A stretch of DNA of 64,000 nucleotides from JAHEDT01 sp963825615 (GTDB lineage: Bacteria; Desulfobacterota; Desulfuromonadia; Desulfuromonadales; BM103), in contig CAWGTV010000003.1 in NCBI GenBank assembly GCA_963825615.1, positions 549,700 through 613,699 on the forward strand. The letters run 5' to 3'. Below are positions 17,537 to 29,730 of this stretch, piece by piece. Under the pieces are notes generated by a model that saw only the letters and a list, made by a program, of their open reading frames with translations, did not search any database and was not told the origin of the DNA. Each line of letters starts with the position of its first letter. The stretch's first letter is position 1. Made by a program: the position numbers and the translations under genes.

Positions 17537-18559
17537 TCAGGACAATGCCACACCGGGAATCTGGTGTCTGCAGAAGTTGCAGCGGTTGTCGGTCAGTTCT
17601 GTACCGAGGAATTGCAGACGCCCGCGACGGATCACTGTTTGACCGCAACCCGGACAGGTCGTATCGCCGCTGGTGGCATCGCTGACATTGCCGAGGTAGA
17701 CGTATTCCAGCCCGGCCTGGCGACCGAGGTCCCTGGCCAGGTACAAGGTTGACGTTGACGTCGGCGGCCGATCGAGCATCTTGTACGTTGGGTAGAACGC
17801 CGAAATGTGCCAGGGCACGTCACGACCAAGTTCATCGGCAATAAAGGCGGCAATCTGCCGCAACTCCTTCTCACTGTCGTTATGCCCGGGGATCACCAGG
17901 GTTGTCACCTCGAGCCAGATGCCGAGGCGGCGGTAATCACGCAGGCAATCGAGCACGCCGTCGAGTGATGCGCCGGTCACCTGCCGGTAGGCTTTGTCAG
18001 AAAAACCTTTCAGGTCGACATTGGCGGCATCGAGATAGGGTGCGATCGCTTCGAGGGCCGCGGTCGTCGTGTAACCGTTGGTCACAAAGACATTCTTGAT
18101 CCCGGCTTCCCTGGCTTCAAGCGCGGTATCGTAGGCATACTCGAAAAAGATGGTTGGCTCGGTATAGGTGTAGGCGATGCTGGCCGAACCGCTCGCTACG
18201 GCGTGCTGGACGACCTGCTGCGGAGAAAGCAACGTACCGGGGATGGTGGAGTGTTCATGGGGCCACTGGGAGATCTGGTAATTCTGGCAGTGTAGGCAGC
18301 GGAAATTGCAGCCGACCGTGGCGATCGACAGGCTCTTTGACCCCGGGTGGAAGTGGTAGAGCGGTTTCTTCTCGATCGGGTCGACATTTTCGGCGATCGA
18401 CTGACCATAGACCAGGGTGTACAAGGCCCCTTCACGGTTTTCCCGGACCCCGCAACGTCCCCGCCGGCCGGCAGCAATCACGCAATGGAAACGGCACAGG
18501 TTGCAGCGCACCTGGCCCTCCCCGCCCGCTTCCCAGAATTTTGCATGGTGAAGGTTCAT
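17537..18559 (-). CDS. amrS: AmmeMemoRadiSam system radical SAM enzyme AmrS
   Basis: 340 residues. An N-terminal cysteine-rich segment (CNLCRFHCVIAAGRRGRCGVRENR) precedes the radical SAM cluster motif CNFRCLHCQNY near residue 84. AYTYTEPTIFFEYAYD, VTNGYTT and the CPGCG zinc-like pair near the end are all hallmarks of AmrS (PflA-related). AmrS proteins are usually encoded with AmrA and AmrB; neither is in this window. Full length and intact. The reaction carried out by the family is not firmly established. Confidence 0.92.
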   Translation of the reverse strand: MNLHHAKFWEAGGEGQVRCNLCRFHCVIAAGRRGRCGVRENREGALYTLVYGQSIAENVDPIEKKPLYHFHPGSKSLSIATVGCNFRCLHCQNYQISQWPHEHSTIPGTLLSPQQVVQHAVASGSASIAYTYTEPTIFFEYAYDTALEAREAGIKNVFVTNGYTTTAALEAIAPYLDAANVDLKGFSDKAYRQVTGASLDGVLDCLRDYRRLGIWLEVTTLVIPGHNDSEKELRQIAAFIADELGRDVPWHISAFYPTYKMLDRPPTSTSTLYLARDLGRQAGLEYVYLGNVSDATSGDTTCPGCGQTVIRRGRLQFLGTELTDNRCNFCRHQIPGVALS

Positions 18560-18667
18560 GGTGCCATTATAGCAGAACCAAACCCCGTCGCGAGTGGCGC
18601 GAAAAGGCTTCAGGAGAGAACCCAGGAATCGGGCCTTTTCCCGCTACGCGCTATGCACTCTCTTCTC

Positions 18668-19768
18668 TTAAAACATAAACCTCCGCATACTCACGTTCAT
18701 CAGCAATCCGATCCCGGTCATGGTCGTCACCATGCTGGTGCCACCGTAGGAAAAGAGCGGCAACGGCACACCGACCACCGGCAGACAGACCGATGACCAT
18801 GCCGAGATTGACGACGATGTGCCAGAAGAGCATGGCCGAAACGCCGAGGGCGAGATACATGCCGAAACGGTCGTTGGAGCGCAGCGCGATGTGCAGCCCC
18901 CAGAGCACGATCAGGCAGTAGAGCGCCAGGAGCAGCAGGCATCCGGTCAAACCCCACTCCTCGGCAAAGACGGAGAAGGCGAAATCGGTATGGCGTTCCG
19001 GTAGGAAGGAGAGCTGTGACTGGGTGCCTTTCATGAATCCCAGGCCGCTGAGCCCGCCGCTGCCCACGGCGATTTTCGACTGGATAATGTGGTAACCGGC
19101 ACCGAGCGGGTCACGCTCGGGGTTGAGGAACGTCAGGATGCGCTGCCTTTGATAGTCATGCAACAGGAACCAGCCCCCGCAAACGGCCACGAGCCCCGAC
19201 AAGCCGAGAAAAATGACGGCTGAGCGCTGCACGCCTGCGTACAGGGCCATGGTACCGCCAATACACAAAACCAGCATGGCGGTCCCCAGGTCCGGCTGTT
19301 TCATGATCAACAGGGCGGGAACACCGAGGATCAGACCCGGGAACAACCAGCTCCCGCAGGGAGAAGCCCCGCAGGTGGGCTTTGTCGCTGAAATAGCGTG
19401 CCAAAACGACGATGATCACGATCTTCATGATTTCGCTCGGCTGCACGTTGACACCGCCCAGGCTGATCCAGCGGGTCGCGCCCATGCTGGTGCGTCCCAC
19501 CGCGAGGACCACGACCAGGAGCAGCAAGTTAGCCGCCATACAGGGGGAAACTGAAATATTCCAGGTGGCGATAATCAAAGAGACAGATGACAACGATGAT
19601 CAGCAGGCCAAGCCCCAACCAGTAGAACTGCTTGAGGTAAACCGGCGGCACGGCCGTCGTCCAAGAGGACGTGGCGCTAAACAGATTGGCAATACCGATG
19701 CCTGCAATCAGCAGGATCAGCAGCAGGTAGGTCCAGTCGAAGTGTGTCACCAGGCGTCTGTCAAACAT
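18668..19768 (-). CDS. rodA: Rod-shape determining peptidoglycan glycosyltransferase RodA, frame broken three times
   Basis: RodA is the SEDS glycan polymerase of the elongasome. Joined across three single-base breaks, the reading gives a normal-length protein of about 366 residues. The breaks are near 19,533 (after SFPLYG), near 19,345 (after LVVP) and near 18,792 (after GMVIGL). Family motifs are present in sequence: ATRWISLGGVNVQPSE, MKQPDLGTAMLV, GSGGLSGLGFMKGTQSQLSFLPERHTDF, FAEEWG and, in the last frame, LFSYGG and MNVSMRRF. All breaks look like one extra base, and every conserved block survives, so sequencing error is more likely than decay. It follows mrdA directly. Confidence 0.88.
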
Positions 19769-19771
19769 CGA

Positions 19772-21643
19772 TCAGTCTCCAGGAGCGTCTGTTTGCTCAA
19801 TCACTTTGTCTTCGGTCGGCACGCCGAAATACGCTTCATACATGGCCTTGGCCACCGGGGCCGCGGCACTCGACCCGTGGCCGCCATGTTCAACAACCAC
19901 CGCCACCGCTATCTGCGGCTTGTCCACCGGGGCATAGGAGACGAACAGAGCATGGTCCCTGTACTGGTAGGGGATCTCATCATCCTTCGGGGCCTTTTCA
20001 TCATCGTCCTTGCGCCGCACGACCTGGGCAGTTCCCGTCTTGCCGGCGAACCTTACCGTTTTCAGGCGACTGCGCCAAGCCGTACCGCCGACATCATTGA
20101 CAACCGACTCCATGCCTGCGCGCACGGCATTCAGTGCCGCAGCTGGCCAGGCGGTTTCCATAAGCTTTTCCGGCCGCAGCAGCTCTTCGCTGTTGCCTTC
20201 GAGGTCAACAATTTTCTGCACGATTTGCGGCCGCCAGACGGTGCCGCCGTTAGCCAGAGTCGCGGCCATGGTCGCCAGTTGCAACGGCGTTGTCAGGACA
20301 AACCCCTGGCCGATCGCCGAGATCGCCGTTTCACCGTCATACCAGCCGGTGCCGAAGCGTTTCTTTTTCCATTCCCGGGTCGGGATCATCCCCGCACTCT
20401 CACCGCCGAACGGGAAATCCCGTCGCTTGCCCCAGATCCCAGGCGTTTTGCCGCGCTGGCGATCCGGTCGATGCCGACGTCGAGACCAACCCGGTAGAAC
20501 CAGACGTCACAACTTTCTTTGATCGCTTTATGCAGATCGACGGAGCCATGGCCCTCTTTTTTCCAGCAGCGATATTCGAAGCTGCCAAGCTTGATGCTGC
20601 CATCGCATTGGACCTTGGTTGAAGGAGTCGCTGTACCGGCTTCGAGAGCTGCCAGGGCGACAGCCATCTTGAAGGTTGACCCGGGCGGGTATTGGCCGCG
20701 CAGGGCCTTGTTGGTCATCGGGTGTTGCGGGTTGTCGATCAGTTCGCGCCATTCTTCACTGCTGATGCCGCGCGCGAACCAGGCGGGATCAAAGGTCGGG
20801 CGGCTGACCATGGCGAGCACTTCGCCATTGTTGACATCGAGGGCAACCACCGCACCGGCTTTTCCGGCCAGGGCTTTTTCAGCGGCCTGCTGGAGAGACG
20901 CGTCGATGGTCAGATACAGGCTCTGACCGGGGAGAGGGTTTTGCGTGGTAACCTGGCGCAGCTCTCGCCCCCTGACATTGACTTCGATGCGCTTCTGTCC
21001 CGATATGCCGCGCAACGTATCTTCGAACATGCGTTCCAGGGCGGTTTTACCGACCATCTCCCCTGAACGGTAGCCGTCAAACTCCGCCTGGGCCAGTTCT
21101 TCCTCGGTCACCTCGCCGAGATAACCGAACAGATGGGCGCCCATATCACCAAAAGGGTAAGCCCGAAACGGTTTGACCTCGACCAGGATGCCGGGCAGAT
21201 TGACCGAATTCTCCTGAACCTTCTCCATGGACTGGCGGCCGACGTCCTCGACCAGAGGGAGGGGGCGATAGCGCGGCAGGCCCTGACCTGCCAGCCAGCG
21301 CTGTTCAAGCTGCTCCTGGTCAACCTCGAGCAGTTCTGCCAGGTTATGAAAAAGCTGGCTGCGATCGTCCACTTCCTGGCGCAGGGCCGAAACCGTGAAC
21401 GCCGGTCGATTGTCAACCAGCAGAGTGCCATGGCGATCGAAGATTGCGCCGCGCGGAGCCTGAATGGCAACGTAGCGGATGCGGTTGCGTTCGGAAAGAT
21501 CTGCGGTAGTGGTCGACGCCAAGGACCTGCAGGTACCAGAGGCGCAGAGCAAGGACACAGAAGATTCCGGCAACGATCAACGAAGAGATGACAAAACGGC
21601 GGCGTAAGCCGGGAGTTTCTTCCGGGGCAGGCTTAAGACTCAT
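19772..21643 (-). CDS. mrdA: Penicillin-binding protein 2 (transpeptidase), frame broken
   Basis: The elongasome transpeptidase that partners RodA. From ATG 21643, which overlaps mreD by 11 bases, there is a cytoplasmic tail and one TM helix (FVISSLIVAGIFCVLALRL). A break follows near 21,510, then the pedestal domain (APRGAIFDRHG) and the transpeptidase domain with active-site serine STFK, SCD and KTGT (in FAGKTGTAQ). Further breaks near 20,400-20,450 disrupt the GQATG-ESAGMIP region. All catalytic motifs remain in the joined reading. Total length fits PBP2 at about 620 residues. Confidence 0.9.
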
Positions 21644-22169
21644 ATCGGCTATCAAGCTTGCGCAGGCCGGGCAGGTTCCCGCGCGGCACAAAGGTACGCT
21701 GCAGCCAGACGGTGAAACGCAACAGGACCAAAGCCGCCATGAAGTTCAACAGGAGCTGCGTGGGCAGATGCCAGACCATCTGTGGCCAGATGCTTGCTGT
21801 CTGGCTGAAAAAGTCCAGAGCAAAAGCCACCAGTGAGGACTGCAGGACGGTGCCTGCCGCAACCAGCAGGAGCAGAAGTGGAGAGCTTTCGGTGTTGACC
21901 CGGGTGACAATACCACGCACCGCCAGGAAAATGCCGAGCAGGATGAAGCCGTTGAGACCCGGGAAGGCGCCGGCCATGCCATCGTAGCACCAGCCGAGCA
22001 GATAGACCAGCAGGCCACCGCGCCAGGGGCTTTCGTGCAGGCCCAGATATATCACCAGAATCAGCAGCAGGTCCGGCTTGGAATCGCCGGGCAGCACCAG
22101 GGGAAGTAAGACCGTCTGCAGGATAATGGCCATCCCCGCCATGGCGAGGTAAATCAGGGTGCGGTTCAT
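21633..22169 (-). CDS. mreD: Rod-shape determining protein MreD
   Basis: 178 residues with five or six membrane helices and no soluble domain. The N-terminal ILQTVLLPLVLPGDSKPDLLLI and GLHESPWRGGLLVYLLGWCYDGMAGAFPGLNGF segments match MreD proteins. It overlaps mreC by four bases (22166-22169) and mrdA by 11, indicating coupled translation in the order mreC-mreD-mrdA-rodA. Intact. Confidence 0.9.
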   Translation of the reverse strand: MNRTLIYLAMAGMAIILQTVLLPLVLPGDSKPDLLLILVIYLGLHESPWRGGLLVYLLGWCYDGMAGAFPGLNGFILLGIFLAVRGIVTRVNTESSPLLLLLVAAGTVLQSSLVAFALDFFSQTASIWPQMVWHLPTQLLLNFMAALVLLRFTVWLQRTFVPRGNLPGLRKLDSRYES

Positions 22170-22985
22170 TGTGGCCCCCGCAGCAGGACCAGGACCTCTT
22201 CGAGGTGAGAAAAATCGACTGAAGGGGCCACTTCGATCGCCTGGAACAGGCCGAACTCCTGGCGATCGACATCCTTAACATTGCCGACCACCAAACCTTT
22301 CGGGAAAACGCCGCCCATGCCGCTGGTCACCACGCGGTCACCCACCTTGACCTCCTCCTGACGCAGGACGAAATCGAATACCAGCTGTTCCCCCTGCCCA
22401 CGGCAAACCCCCCGGGCACGATTCCCCTGGAGCAGACTGGCAATCGCCGACGAGGCATCGGTAATCAGCAGGACCCTGGAGAAGCGCGGGCTGCTGCGGA
22501 CGACCCGGCCGACCACACCTTCCGCCACGACCACCGGCATGCCTTCGACAACGCCATGCTCGCGCCCCTTGTCGATCATGACGGTGCGGAACCAACTGGA
22601 GGCATCCTCGGCAATCACCCTGGCCGGCAGCGTGTCAATTTCCTGAGCTTCCTTGAAATCGAGCAACAACCTCAGCCGCGCATTCTCCAGGCGAACTTCA
22701 TCACTCTGGGTCAGCATCGTGAGCAGTGACCTGATTCTCTTCGATCAACCGGCGATTGTCCTCGACCGTATTCACCAGGGACAGATAATGTCCCCAGGTA
22801 TCGGCAACACCGCTGATCACCCGGTCGAGCACGGCCTGAACCGGTCCGGTCACGCGCAGCACGAGGCTCTCCATGGGGTTCGTCTCATCCTGCTGGCGCA
22901 GGTTGACCGAATACCAGAGTAGCGCCATGAGCAGCAGTATGCCGCCAAGAATCAAAGGTTTGTTTTTACGCCACCATTCCCACAT
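22166..22985 (-). CDS. mreC: Rod-shape determining protein MreC, one frame break
   Basis: MreC scaffolds the elongasome in the periplasm. The first frame gives MWEWWRKNKPLIL, a TM helix and the start of a coiled coil (VEDNRRLIEENQ). Near 22,720 the frame changes, and the second frame continues with EVRLENARLRLLLDFKE, ARVIAEDASSWFRTVMIDKG, GVVGRVV, SGMGGVFPKGLVVG and a normal C-terminus. The join gives a typical length near 275 residues. A single-base error is the likely cause. Confidence 0.9.
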
Positions 22986-22999
22986 AGTTTCATGTCCAC

Positions 23000-23027
23000 G
23001 AAAAAAGAGGGCGAAAGGCCCTCTTCT
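23000..23027 (-). terminator. Intra-operon terminator between mreB and mreC
   Basis: AAGAGGGC (23005-23012) pairs with GCCCTCTT (23018-23025). On the minus strand the stem is followed by six T residues, a classic intrinsic terminator. Partial read-through would give more MreB than MreC, MreD, PBP2 and RodA. Confidence 0.82.
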
Positions 23028-23089
23028 TTGAATGCTGCAAAACCATCGCTGCAACAAATGTTGGCCACGACAGCATGTCCTGGGGCCGG

Positions 23090-24154
<1,065 letters not shown>

Positions 24155-24342
24155 AACGAGTGGCAACTCCTCTCAGAGTAAAAGTGGCCTGACCAAAGTC
24201 GGAAAATGTTGTTTACACTAGCAAAAGCCCCCCATCTTTTCAAGGGATAAAAGGAAAAACTGTTGCATTTCGAAAGGTGATTGACTAACATTCGTGGCTA
24301 TTCGTCAAAACCCAAAAACACCTCGAGGAGAAACTTGGACTC

Positions 24343-26287
24343 ATGCTCGATTTTGTGCGCAACAAACAGAAATCCATCATCATCAAGCTGGCCTTCGCCA
24401 TCATCATTCTCAGCTTCGTCATCGGCTACGCCATGCTCTCGTCCCCAGGCGGCAACGGGCGGCGACGAGACGACCGCCGAAGCGGCTGTGGTCAACGGCA
24501 AGGTGATATCCTACAACTCCTTTCAAAGCACCTACGGCAACATCTTCCAGCTTTACCAGAACATCTACCAGGACCAGTTCACACCGGCCCTGGAAAAGCA
24601 GTTGAAGCTGGCAGAAAAATCGATCAACAGCCTGATCGACCAGGCCCTGCTGCAAAGCGAAGCGGAACGTCTCCAGATCGAGGTCAGCGGCAAGGAACTG
24701 GTCGACGCGATCGCCGGCATCCAGGCTTTCCAGGAGAACGGTGTCTTCAATAAAGAGCGCTATCTCCAGGTCCTCGCTTACCAGCGCATGAGCAGCGACG
24801 AATTCGAAGCGATGCAGCGCAACGAGTTGACCATCATGAAGGTGCGCGACAGCATCCAGTCCGGAGTGACCGTCACCGATGCTGACGTCGAAGACGAATT
24901 TCGCAAGAACAACGAGAAGATCAACCTCAACTTCGTCAGCCTGACGCCGTCGACCTTTGAGAAAAATGTCAAGGTTACGGATGAGGCCCTTGCTGCATTT
25001 TTCCAGGAGCAGCAGGAAGTCTTCCGCGTACCGGAAATGGTCTCGCTGCGTTACCTGCAATTCGAATCGCAGCGCTACCTCGATGCCGTGACCTTCGACG
25101 AGGCTGAACTGGAGAAATTCTATCGTCGCCACCTCGACCAGTTTGAAATCCTCGAGCGCATCAAGGCCTCGCACATCCTGGTCAAGGTTGATGCGGACAT
25201 GGACGAACAGACCCGCGCCAAGAAGCGCGCCTTTGCCGAAAAGCTGCTCGCCGAAGCCAAGGCCGGCAAGGACTTTGCCGAGCTGGCGCGCATCAATTCC
25301 GATGACAAGGCCAGTGCAGTCAAAGGCGGCAACCTCGGCTACTTTACCCGCGGCTCGATGGTCAAACCCTTTGAAGATGCCGCCTTCAGCATGAAACCCG
25401 GCGACATCAGCGATATCGTCGAAACCACCTTCGGCTACCACATCATCAAGGTCGAGGAATACACCGAACCCGGCGTCCGTTCCATGGCCGACGCCATCGA
25501 TGAAGTCAAGGAAGGGCTGCGCCTCGAGAAAGCCGGGCAGCTTGCTTTCGAAAAGGCCATGGACGCCTACAATATCAACCGCAAGTCAGGAGACCTCGAT
25601 GCCGCGGCGAAAGCCAACGAGCTCGGGCTGAAAGAGACCGGCCCCTTCGCCCGTGACGGTTACATTGACGGCATCGGCCGCAACGAGGAGATCATTAACG
25701 CCGCGTTCCTGCTCGATGAGAACACCCTGGCAAAGCCGGTTGTCACAGACAACGGGGTGATCCTCTTTGGCCTGAAGGAGCGGGTCCCCAGCCACATTCC
25801 GGAACTCGCCGACGTCAAGGACATGGTTACCGCAGCGTACCGGGCGGCCGAAGCGACCAAGCTGGCCCAGGCCGCGGCCGAAGAGATGATTGCGGACATG
25901 GCCACCGGCAGCAGCCTTGCCAAACTGGCCAAGAAAGCCGGCTACAAACTCGAAGAAACCGGTGAATTCACGCGCACCTACAGCCCCTTCGTGCCGCGGA
26001 TCGGCACCTCCGAGGAGCTGACGAAGGCGGCCTTCGACCTGGGCGAAGGGCAAACGGCCTTCGACCGCTATTTCGACATTCAGAACCGTTATGTGGTCGT
26101 CGAAGTCAAGGAACGCATCGCGGCGGACCTGACGCAGCTGGATGAAGCCAAGCGCGCAGAGCTGCACCAGTCGATCCTCACCCGCAAGCAGAATGAGGCC
26201 GTCGACCAGCGACTGGCCGAACTCCGCAGTGCCGCCACGATCATCATCTCGCCCCGCGTCCAAGACGTTCTCAACAAGGAGAAATAA
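24343..26287 (+). CDS. ppiD: PpiD-like membrane-anchored periplasmic peptidyl-prolyl isomerase, one frame break
   Basis: A chaperone and isomerase for outer membrane and periplasmic proteins. The true N-terminus is in a different frame from the main ORF: MLDFVRNKQKSIIIKLAFAI, then an inner-membrane helix to about residue 32. The frame breaks near 24,455 and the remaining 610 residues follow. A SurA-like N-domain occupies about 50-230, and a parvulin domain about 270-375 (ASHILVKVDAD, KGGNLGYFTRGSMVKPFEDAAF, FGYHIIKVEEY). A second dimerisation-like region extends to the C-terminus. It is followed after three bases by purC, so the two are probably co-transcribed. Confidence 0.88.
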
Positions 26288-26290
26288 GCC

Positions 26291-27184
26291 GTGAGTGCCA
26301 TCGTCCTCGAAACCAACCTGCCGGGCCTGAAATTGGTCAACCGCGGTAAAGTGCGCGATATCTACGACCTCGGCGAGCACCTGCTGATCGTCACGTCAGA
26401 TCGCCTCTCCGCCTTCGATGTCATCATGAACGAAGGGATTCCGAAGAAAGGCCAGGTCCTCAACCAGATGTCGATTTTCTGGTTCAACAAGATGGCCGAC
26501 ATCATTCCGAACCACATCGTTGCCACCGAGGTCAGCGACTTCCCCGCGGCAACCCATGCCTACCGTGACCAGCTCGAGGGACGCAGCATGCTGGTCAAAA
26601 AGGCCAGACCCCTGCCGGTGGAATGCATCGTGCGCGGCTACGTATCGGGGTCGGGGTGGAAAGAGTACAAGCAGCTGGGAAGCATCTGCGGCATCCCCCT
26701 GCCGGCCAATCTACAGGAGAGCGACCGCCTCCCTGAACCGATCTTTACCCCGTCGACCAAGGCGGAACTGGGCGCACACGACGAGAACATCTCCTTCGAT
26801 GAGACCGTCAAACTGTGCGGCAAGGAGATCGCTACCCAGGTGCGCGACAAAACCCTGGAGATTTATGCGCGAGCCCGCGACTTCGCCTGGGGCAAGGGGA
26901 TCATTATCGCCGACACCAAGTTTGAATACGGCATCATGGACGATGGCAGCCTGCTCTGGATCGACGAAGCCCTCTCCCCCGACTCGTCGCGTTTCTGGCC
27001 GAAGGAGCTCTACAAGCCGGGCGGCCCCCAGCCGAGCTTCGACAAGCAGTTCGTGCGCGATTACCTGGAGACTCTCGACTGGAACAAGCAGGCACCGCCG
27101 CCACCGCTGCCGGCCGAGATTGTTGCCAAGACCGCTGAGAAGTACCAGGAAGCACTCTTTCAACTCACCGGCATCACTCTTTGA
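26291..27184 (+). CDS. purC: Phosphoribosylaminoimidazole-succinocarboxamide synthase (SAICAR synthetase)
   Basis: Joins CAIR and aspartate in purine synthesis using ATP. 297 residues, starting at GTG 26291 with AAGGAG upstream. Motifs: GKVRDIYDLG near the N-terminus, TSDRLSAFDVIMNEGIPKKG, ECIVRGYVSGSGWKEY, IADTKFEYG and DEALSPDSSRFW. Length and motifs fit the long SAICAR synthetase form. Intact, with a terminator 117 bases downstream. Confidence 0.97.
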   Translation: MSAIVLETNLPGLKLVNRGKVRDIYDLGEHLLIVTSDRLSAFDVIMNEGIPKKGQVLNQMSIFWFNKMADIIPNHIVATEVSDFPAATHAYRDQLEGRSMLVKKARPLPVECIVRGYVSGSGWKEYKQLGSICGIPLPANLQESDRLPEPIFTPSTKAELGAHDENISFDETVKLCGKEIATQVRDKTLEIYARARDFAWGKGIIIADTKFEYGIMDDGSLLWIDEALSPDSSRFWPKELYKPGGPQPSFDKQFVRDYLETLDWNKQAPPPPLPAEIVAKTAEKYQEALFQLTGITL

Positions 27185-27300
27185 GTAGTGGCGGCACGGC
27201 AAGGGAAGAGGAGCCAAAACCTTATCCGAACAATGATAAGGACGCAACGTTAAACAACTTTTACAGCTTTTTCTTCTAATATCCTGAAGAACCTCGAAAC

Positions 27301-27337
27301 AAAAGGGGCCCGACACTGTGTCGGGCCCCTTTTGCCA
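27301..27337 (+). terminator. Rho-independent terminator after purC
   Basis: AAAAGGGGCCCGACA (27301-27315) pairs with TGTCGGGCCCCTTTT (27319-27333), a 15-bp stem with A and T flanks that can work in both directions. Confidence 0.9.
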
Positions 27338-27421
27338 GAATCTTGACACCGGTCAATGCCCGAATTTTTCCAAAAGCATTAAACTGCTCTCCACCATCTC
27401 AAACTGAATTGGAGGAGCCAC

Positions 27422-27796
27422 ATGTCGTCACATCCAGCCAAGATTCACGTAGATCCTGCCAAAGCCTATGCCCTGGCGGAAATGACCCCGTACCAGGACG
27501 GCGCCGTAGTCAGCCGCACCCTGCTGCAGCACGAAACCGGCACTCTGACGGTTTTCAGCTTCGACGCCGGACAGGCCCTCTCGGAGCACACCGTCCCGTT
27601 TCACGCCTTCGTGCAGGTGCTCGATGGCGAGGCAAAGATCATCATTGGCGGCAAACCGGTGACCGTGTCCGCCGGGGAAATCGTTCTCATGCCGGGCGGC
27701 ATCTCCCATGAGGTCAAGGCCGTCAAGCGCTTCAAGATGCTGCTGACCCTGTTCCGCAGCACCTCGGGGGCCAACAGCGAATTCAAGGAAAGCTGA
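27422..27796 (+). CDS. Small cupin-domain protein
   Basis: 124 residues, single beta-barrel cupin. Motif 1 is seen around SEHTVPFHAFVQVLDGEA, with histidines that can bind metal, and motif 2 around PGGISHEVKA. Start ATG 27422 with GGAGGAG. Such proteins often act as small metal-dependent enzymes or sensors, and the function here cannot be deduced. It is flanked by the purC terminator and the tRNA promoter, so it is monocistronic. Confidence 0.88.
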   Translation: MSSHPAKIHVDPAKAYALAEMTPYQDGAVVSRTLLQHETGTLTVFSFDAGQALSEHTVPFHAFVQVLDGEAKIIIGGKPVTVSAGEIVLMPGGISHEVKAVKRFKMLLTLFRSTSGANSEFKES

Positions 27797-27842
27797 CCAT
27801 CAGGCTTTCCGGAAAAGTTCATCGAAACAGCATAAAAAGCTG

Positions 27843-27871
27843 TTGACACTCTGGTGTCGCTCTGTTATAAA
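27843..27871 (+). promoter_or_regulatory. Sigma-70 promoter of tRNA-Ala
   Basis: TTGACA at 27843-27848 and TATAAA at 27866-27871 are separated by exactly 17 bases, and the tRNA begins 13 bases after the -10 box. Confidence 0.85.
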
Positions 27872-27884
27872 TCTGCACCTGTTC

Positions 27885-27960
<76 letters not shown>

Positions 27961-27969
27961 AACAAAGAC

Positions 27970-28006
27970 AAAGGCTTACAGGATTTCATCCTGTAAGCCT
28001 TTATTT
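27970..28006 (+). terminator. Terminator of tRNA-Ala
   Basis: AAAGGCTTACAGGAT (27970-27984) is perfectly complementary to ATCCTGTAAGCCTTT (27988-28002) with a three-base loop, followed by ATTTTAAT. Confidence 0.9.
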
Positions 28007-28052
28007 TAATCATCTTTAGTACCAACCATCTTCAAAAATACCCCAATTGCCC

Positions 28053-29730
28053 ATGACCCGATGCATCTCTCTCTTCATGTCGTTGCTTATCTCATCAACA
28101 GCGCTCGCACTAAACGAGACTCCCATAGTGCATTTCTCGGCGTTTGAGAAAGGCGATGGACCGTCGTTCAACAAAGGCATTTATTCTCTGCTCGATGAAA
28201 GAAGAACCTTTGGCCAAGCGAACGCCATAGCTTTCGATGTGACACAGGAGGGGAGTTTTGAACAAGTAACGCTTCGTTGCAGATTCCGAGTGCTTGCCGG
28301 CGGTGACGGAGGGTCTTTCGCATTCTTGAACACGGCCGAGTATGGTCAGAGGGGACCTGCGCCCTTTGCCAAAAGTTGGGTTGAACCAAACCTCACCGGA
28401 ACCTTTGCCGTTGGCATAGATGTCCACAACCCTCCGAACATAGAACCCTTTGGACCATGGGGTAATTATCAGGGATTGCCGGAGCGCGAGGTGTCGTTGC
28501 ATTGGGATGGACGCGAGATTGTCAAGCGGGTCGCTCCGTCAGAGTTCAGAGGAGACTTCGCGGAATTCGAAATTTCTCTGCGTTACGTGATCGGAGGGGC
28601 TGAAGTGACCGTGCGCCTCGCGGGTGAGACCGTATACGATGACTACTTTCTGGCTGGAATGGCCCCCTACGAGTCAAGGCTGGCAATAGGGGCCGGGACG
28701 CGAGAGGACGCAACGACTGCGTTCGACGTGCAGGACATTGCGCTTACAATGAACCACCCCGCTGCGCCACGTCGTCCCCCGAAACACATTGAGGTTTTCA
28801 ACCACGTTTGGACCGACAGCTCGACGACTGTCCCATGAAAGGGAGATTACGCTGCCGCCTCTTGAATGGGCGTATGGACGCGTGATCCTCACACTCGATA
28901 TTCATGATGCTGGACAAAACTGGAACAATTGGGATCAGGCTGGGCATCTCTACATCGTTGATCCTGACGGCATCAAACGTGATATCGTTCCGTTCATCAC
29001 ATCCTTCCGCACCCCCTGCCACTGGCAGGTTGATATCACGCATTTCAGGCCATGGCTAACTGGTAAAGTGATATTTGAACTCGTAGCGGGATCGTCGTTT
29101 GAAAATAACCGTGGATACATGATGAGCGTGGCGCTCGATTATTACCACGGTATCCCCGAATCTCAGCCATTTCGTGTCGTGCCTTTGTGGGTCGGCACAG
29201 CGACATACACATCGCCCAGCAATCATTTCAGAGACTTCTTCGCACCGCAAACAGTCAACATCGACGGGTCGACCCAGGCAGCGAAGCTGTTTATTACGAC
29301 AACTGGGCATACAAAGGTTGGTGAGTTTACACCGTCTCAACGAACCGTGATCTTTGCCCCAGAGAAGGGTGGCGATCCGAACAAAGAGAAACGCTTTGAA
29401 AATGTCCTTTGGAAGACAGACTGTTACCTGAATCCGGTCCGTCCGCAGCATGGAACATGGAAATACGCTCGCGCGGGCTGGGCTCCAGGAGATATCGTGC
29501 GCCCATGGTGGATCGACCTCACTCCTTACATGGTTCCCGGCAAAACAGCAGAACTTCGTTATGAGCCGCAACCTTATGATTTCTCAACTTGCCAAAAGAG
29601 AATCAGCCAACGGCTCGATCAGATCAACCAAGCCATTCACCTCGTTCGCGCTCTACCTGATCCTCTACCGCTCGCCCGCGCAACTCTTACCGGCACCAGT
29701 ACTGCAGATCTTGGATGTCGAGAAAAATAG
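28053..29730 (+). CDS. Secreted PNGase F-like beta-sandwich protein, frame broken near 28,836
   Basis: The first frame (from ATG 28053) has a signal peptide (FMSLLISSTALA) and about 255 residues of beta-rich sequence. Near 28,836 one C appears to be missing in the run before CATGAAAGG, and the second frame continues to 29730. That second part contains WAYGRVILTLDIHDAG, WNNWDQAGHLYIVDPDG, TPCHWQVDITHF and the segment RAGWAPGDIVRPWWIDLT. These resemble the two jelly-roll domains of bacterial peptide-N-glycosidase F, where a G-W-C/A-P-G segment is typical. That comparison is from memory and tentative. If right, the protein would act on extracellular glycoproteins or be a lectin-like relative. 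No close neighbours share a strand operon with it. Confidence 0.62.
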
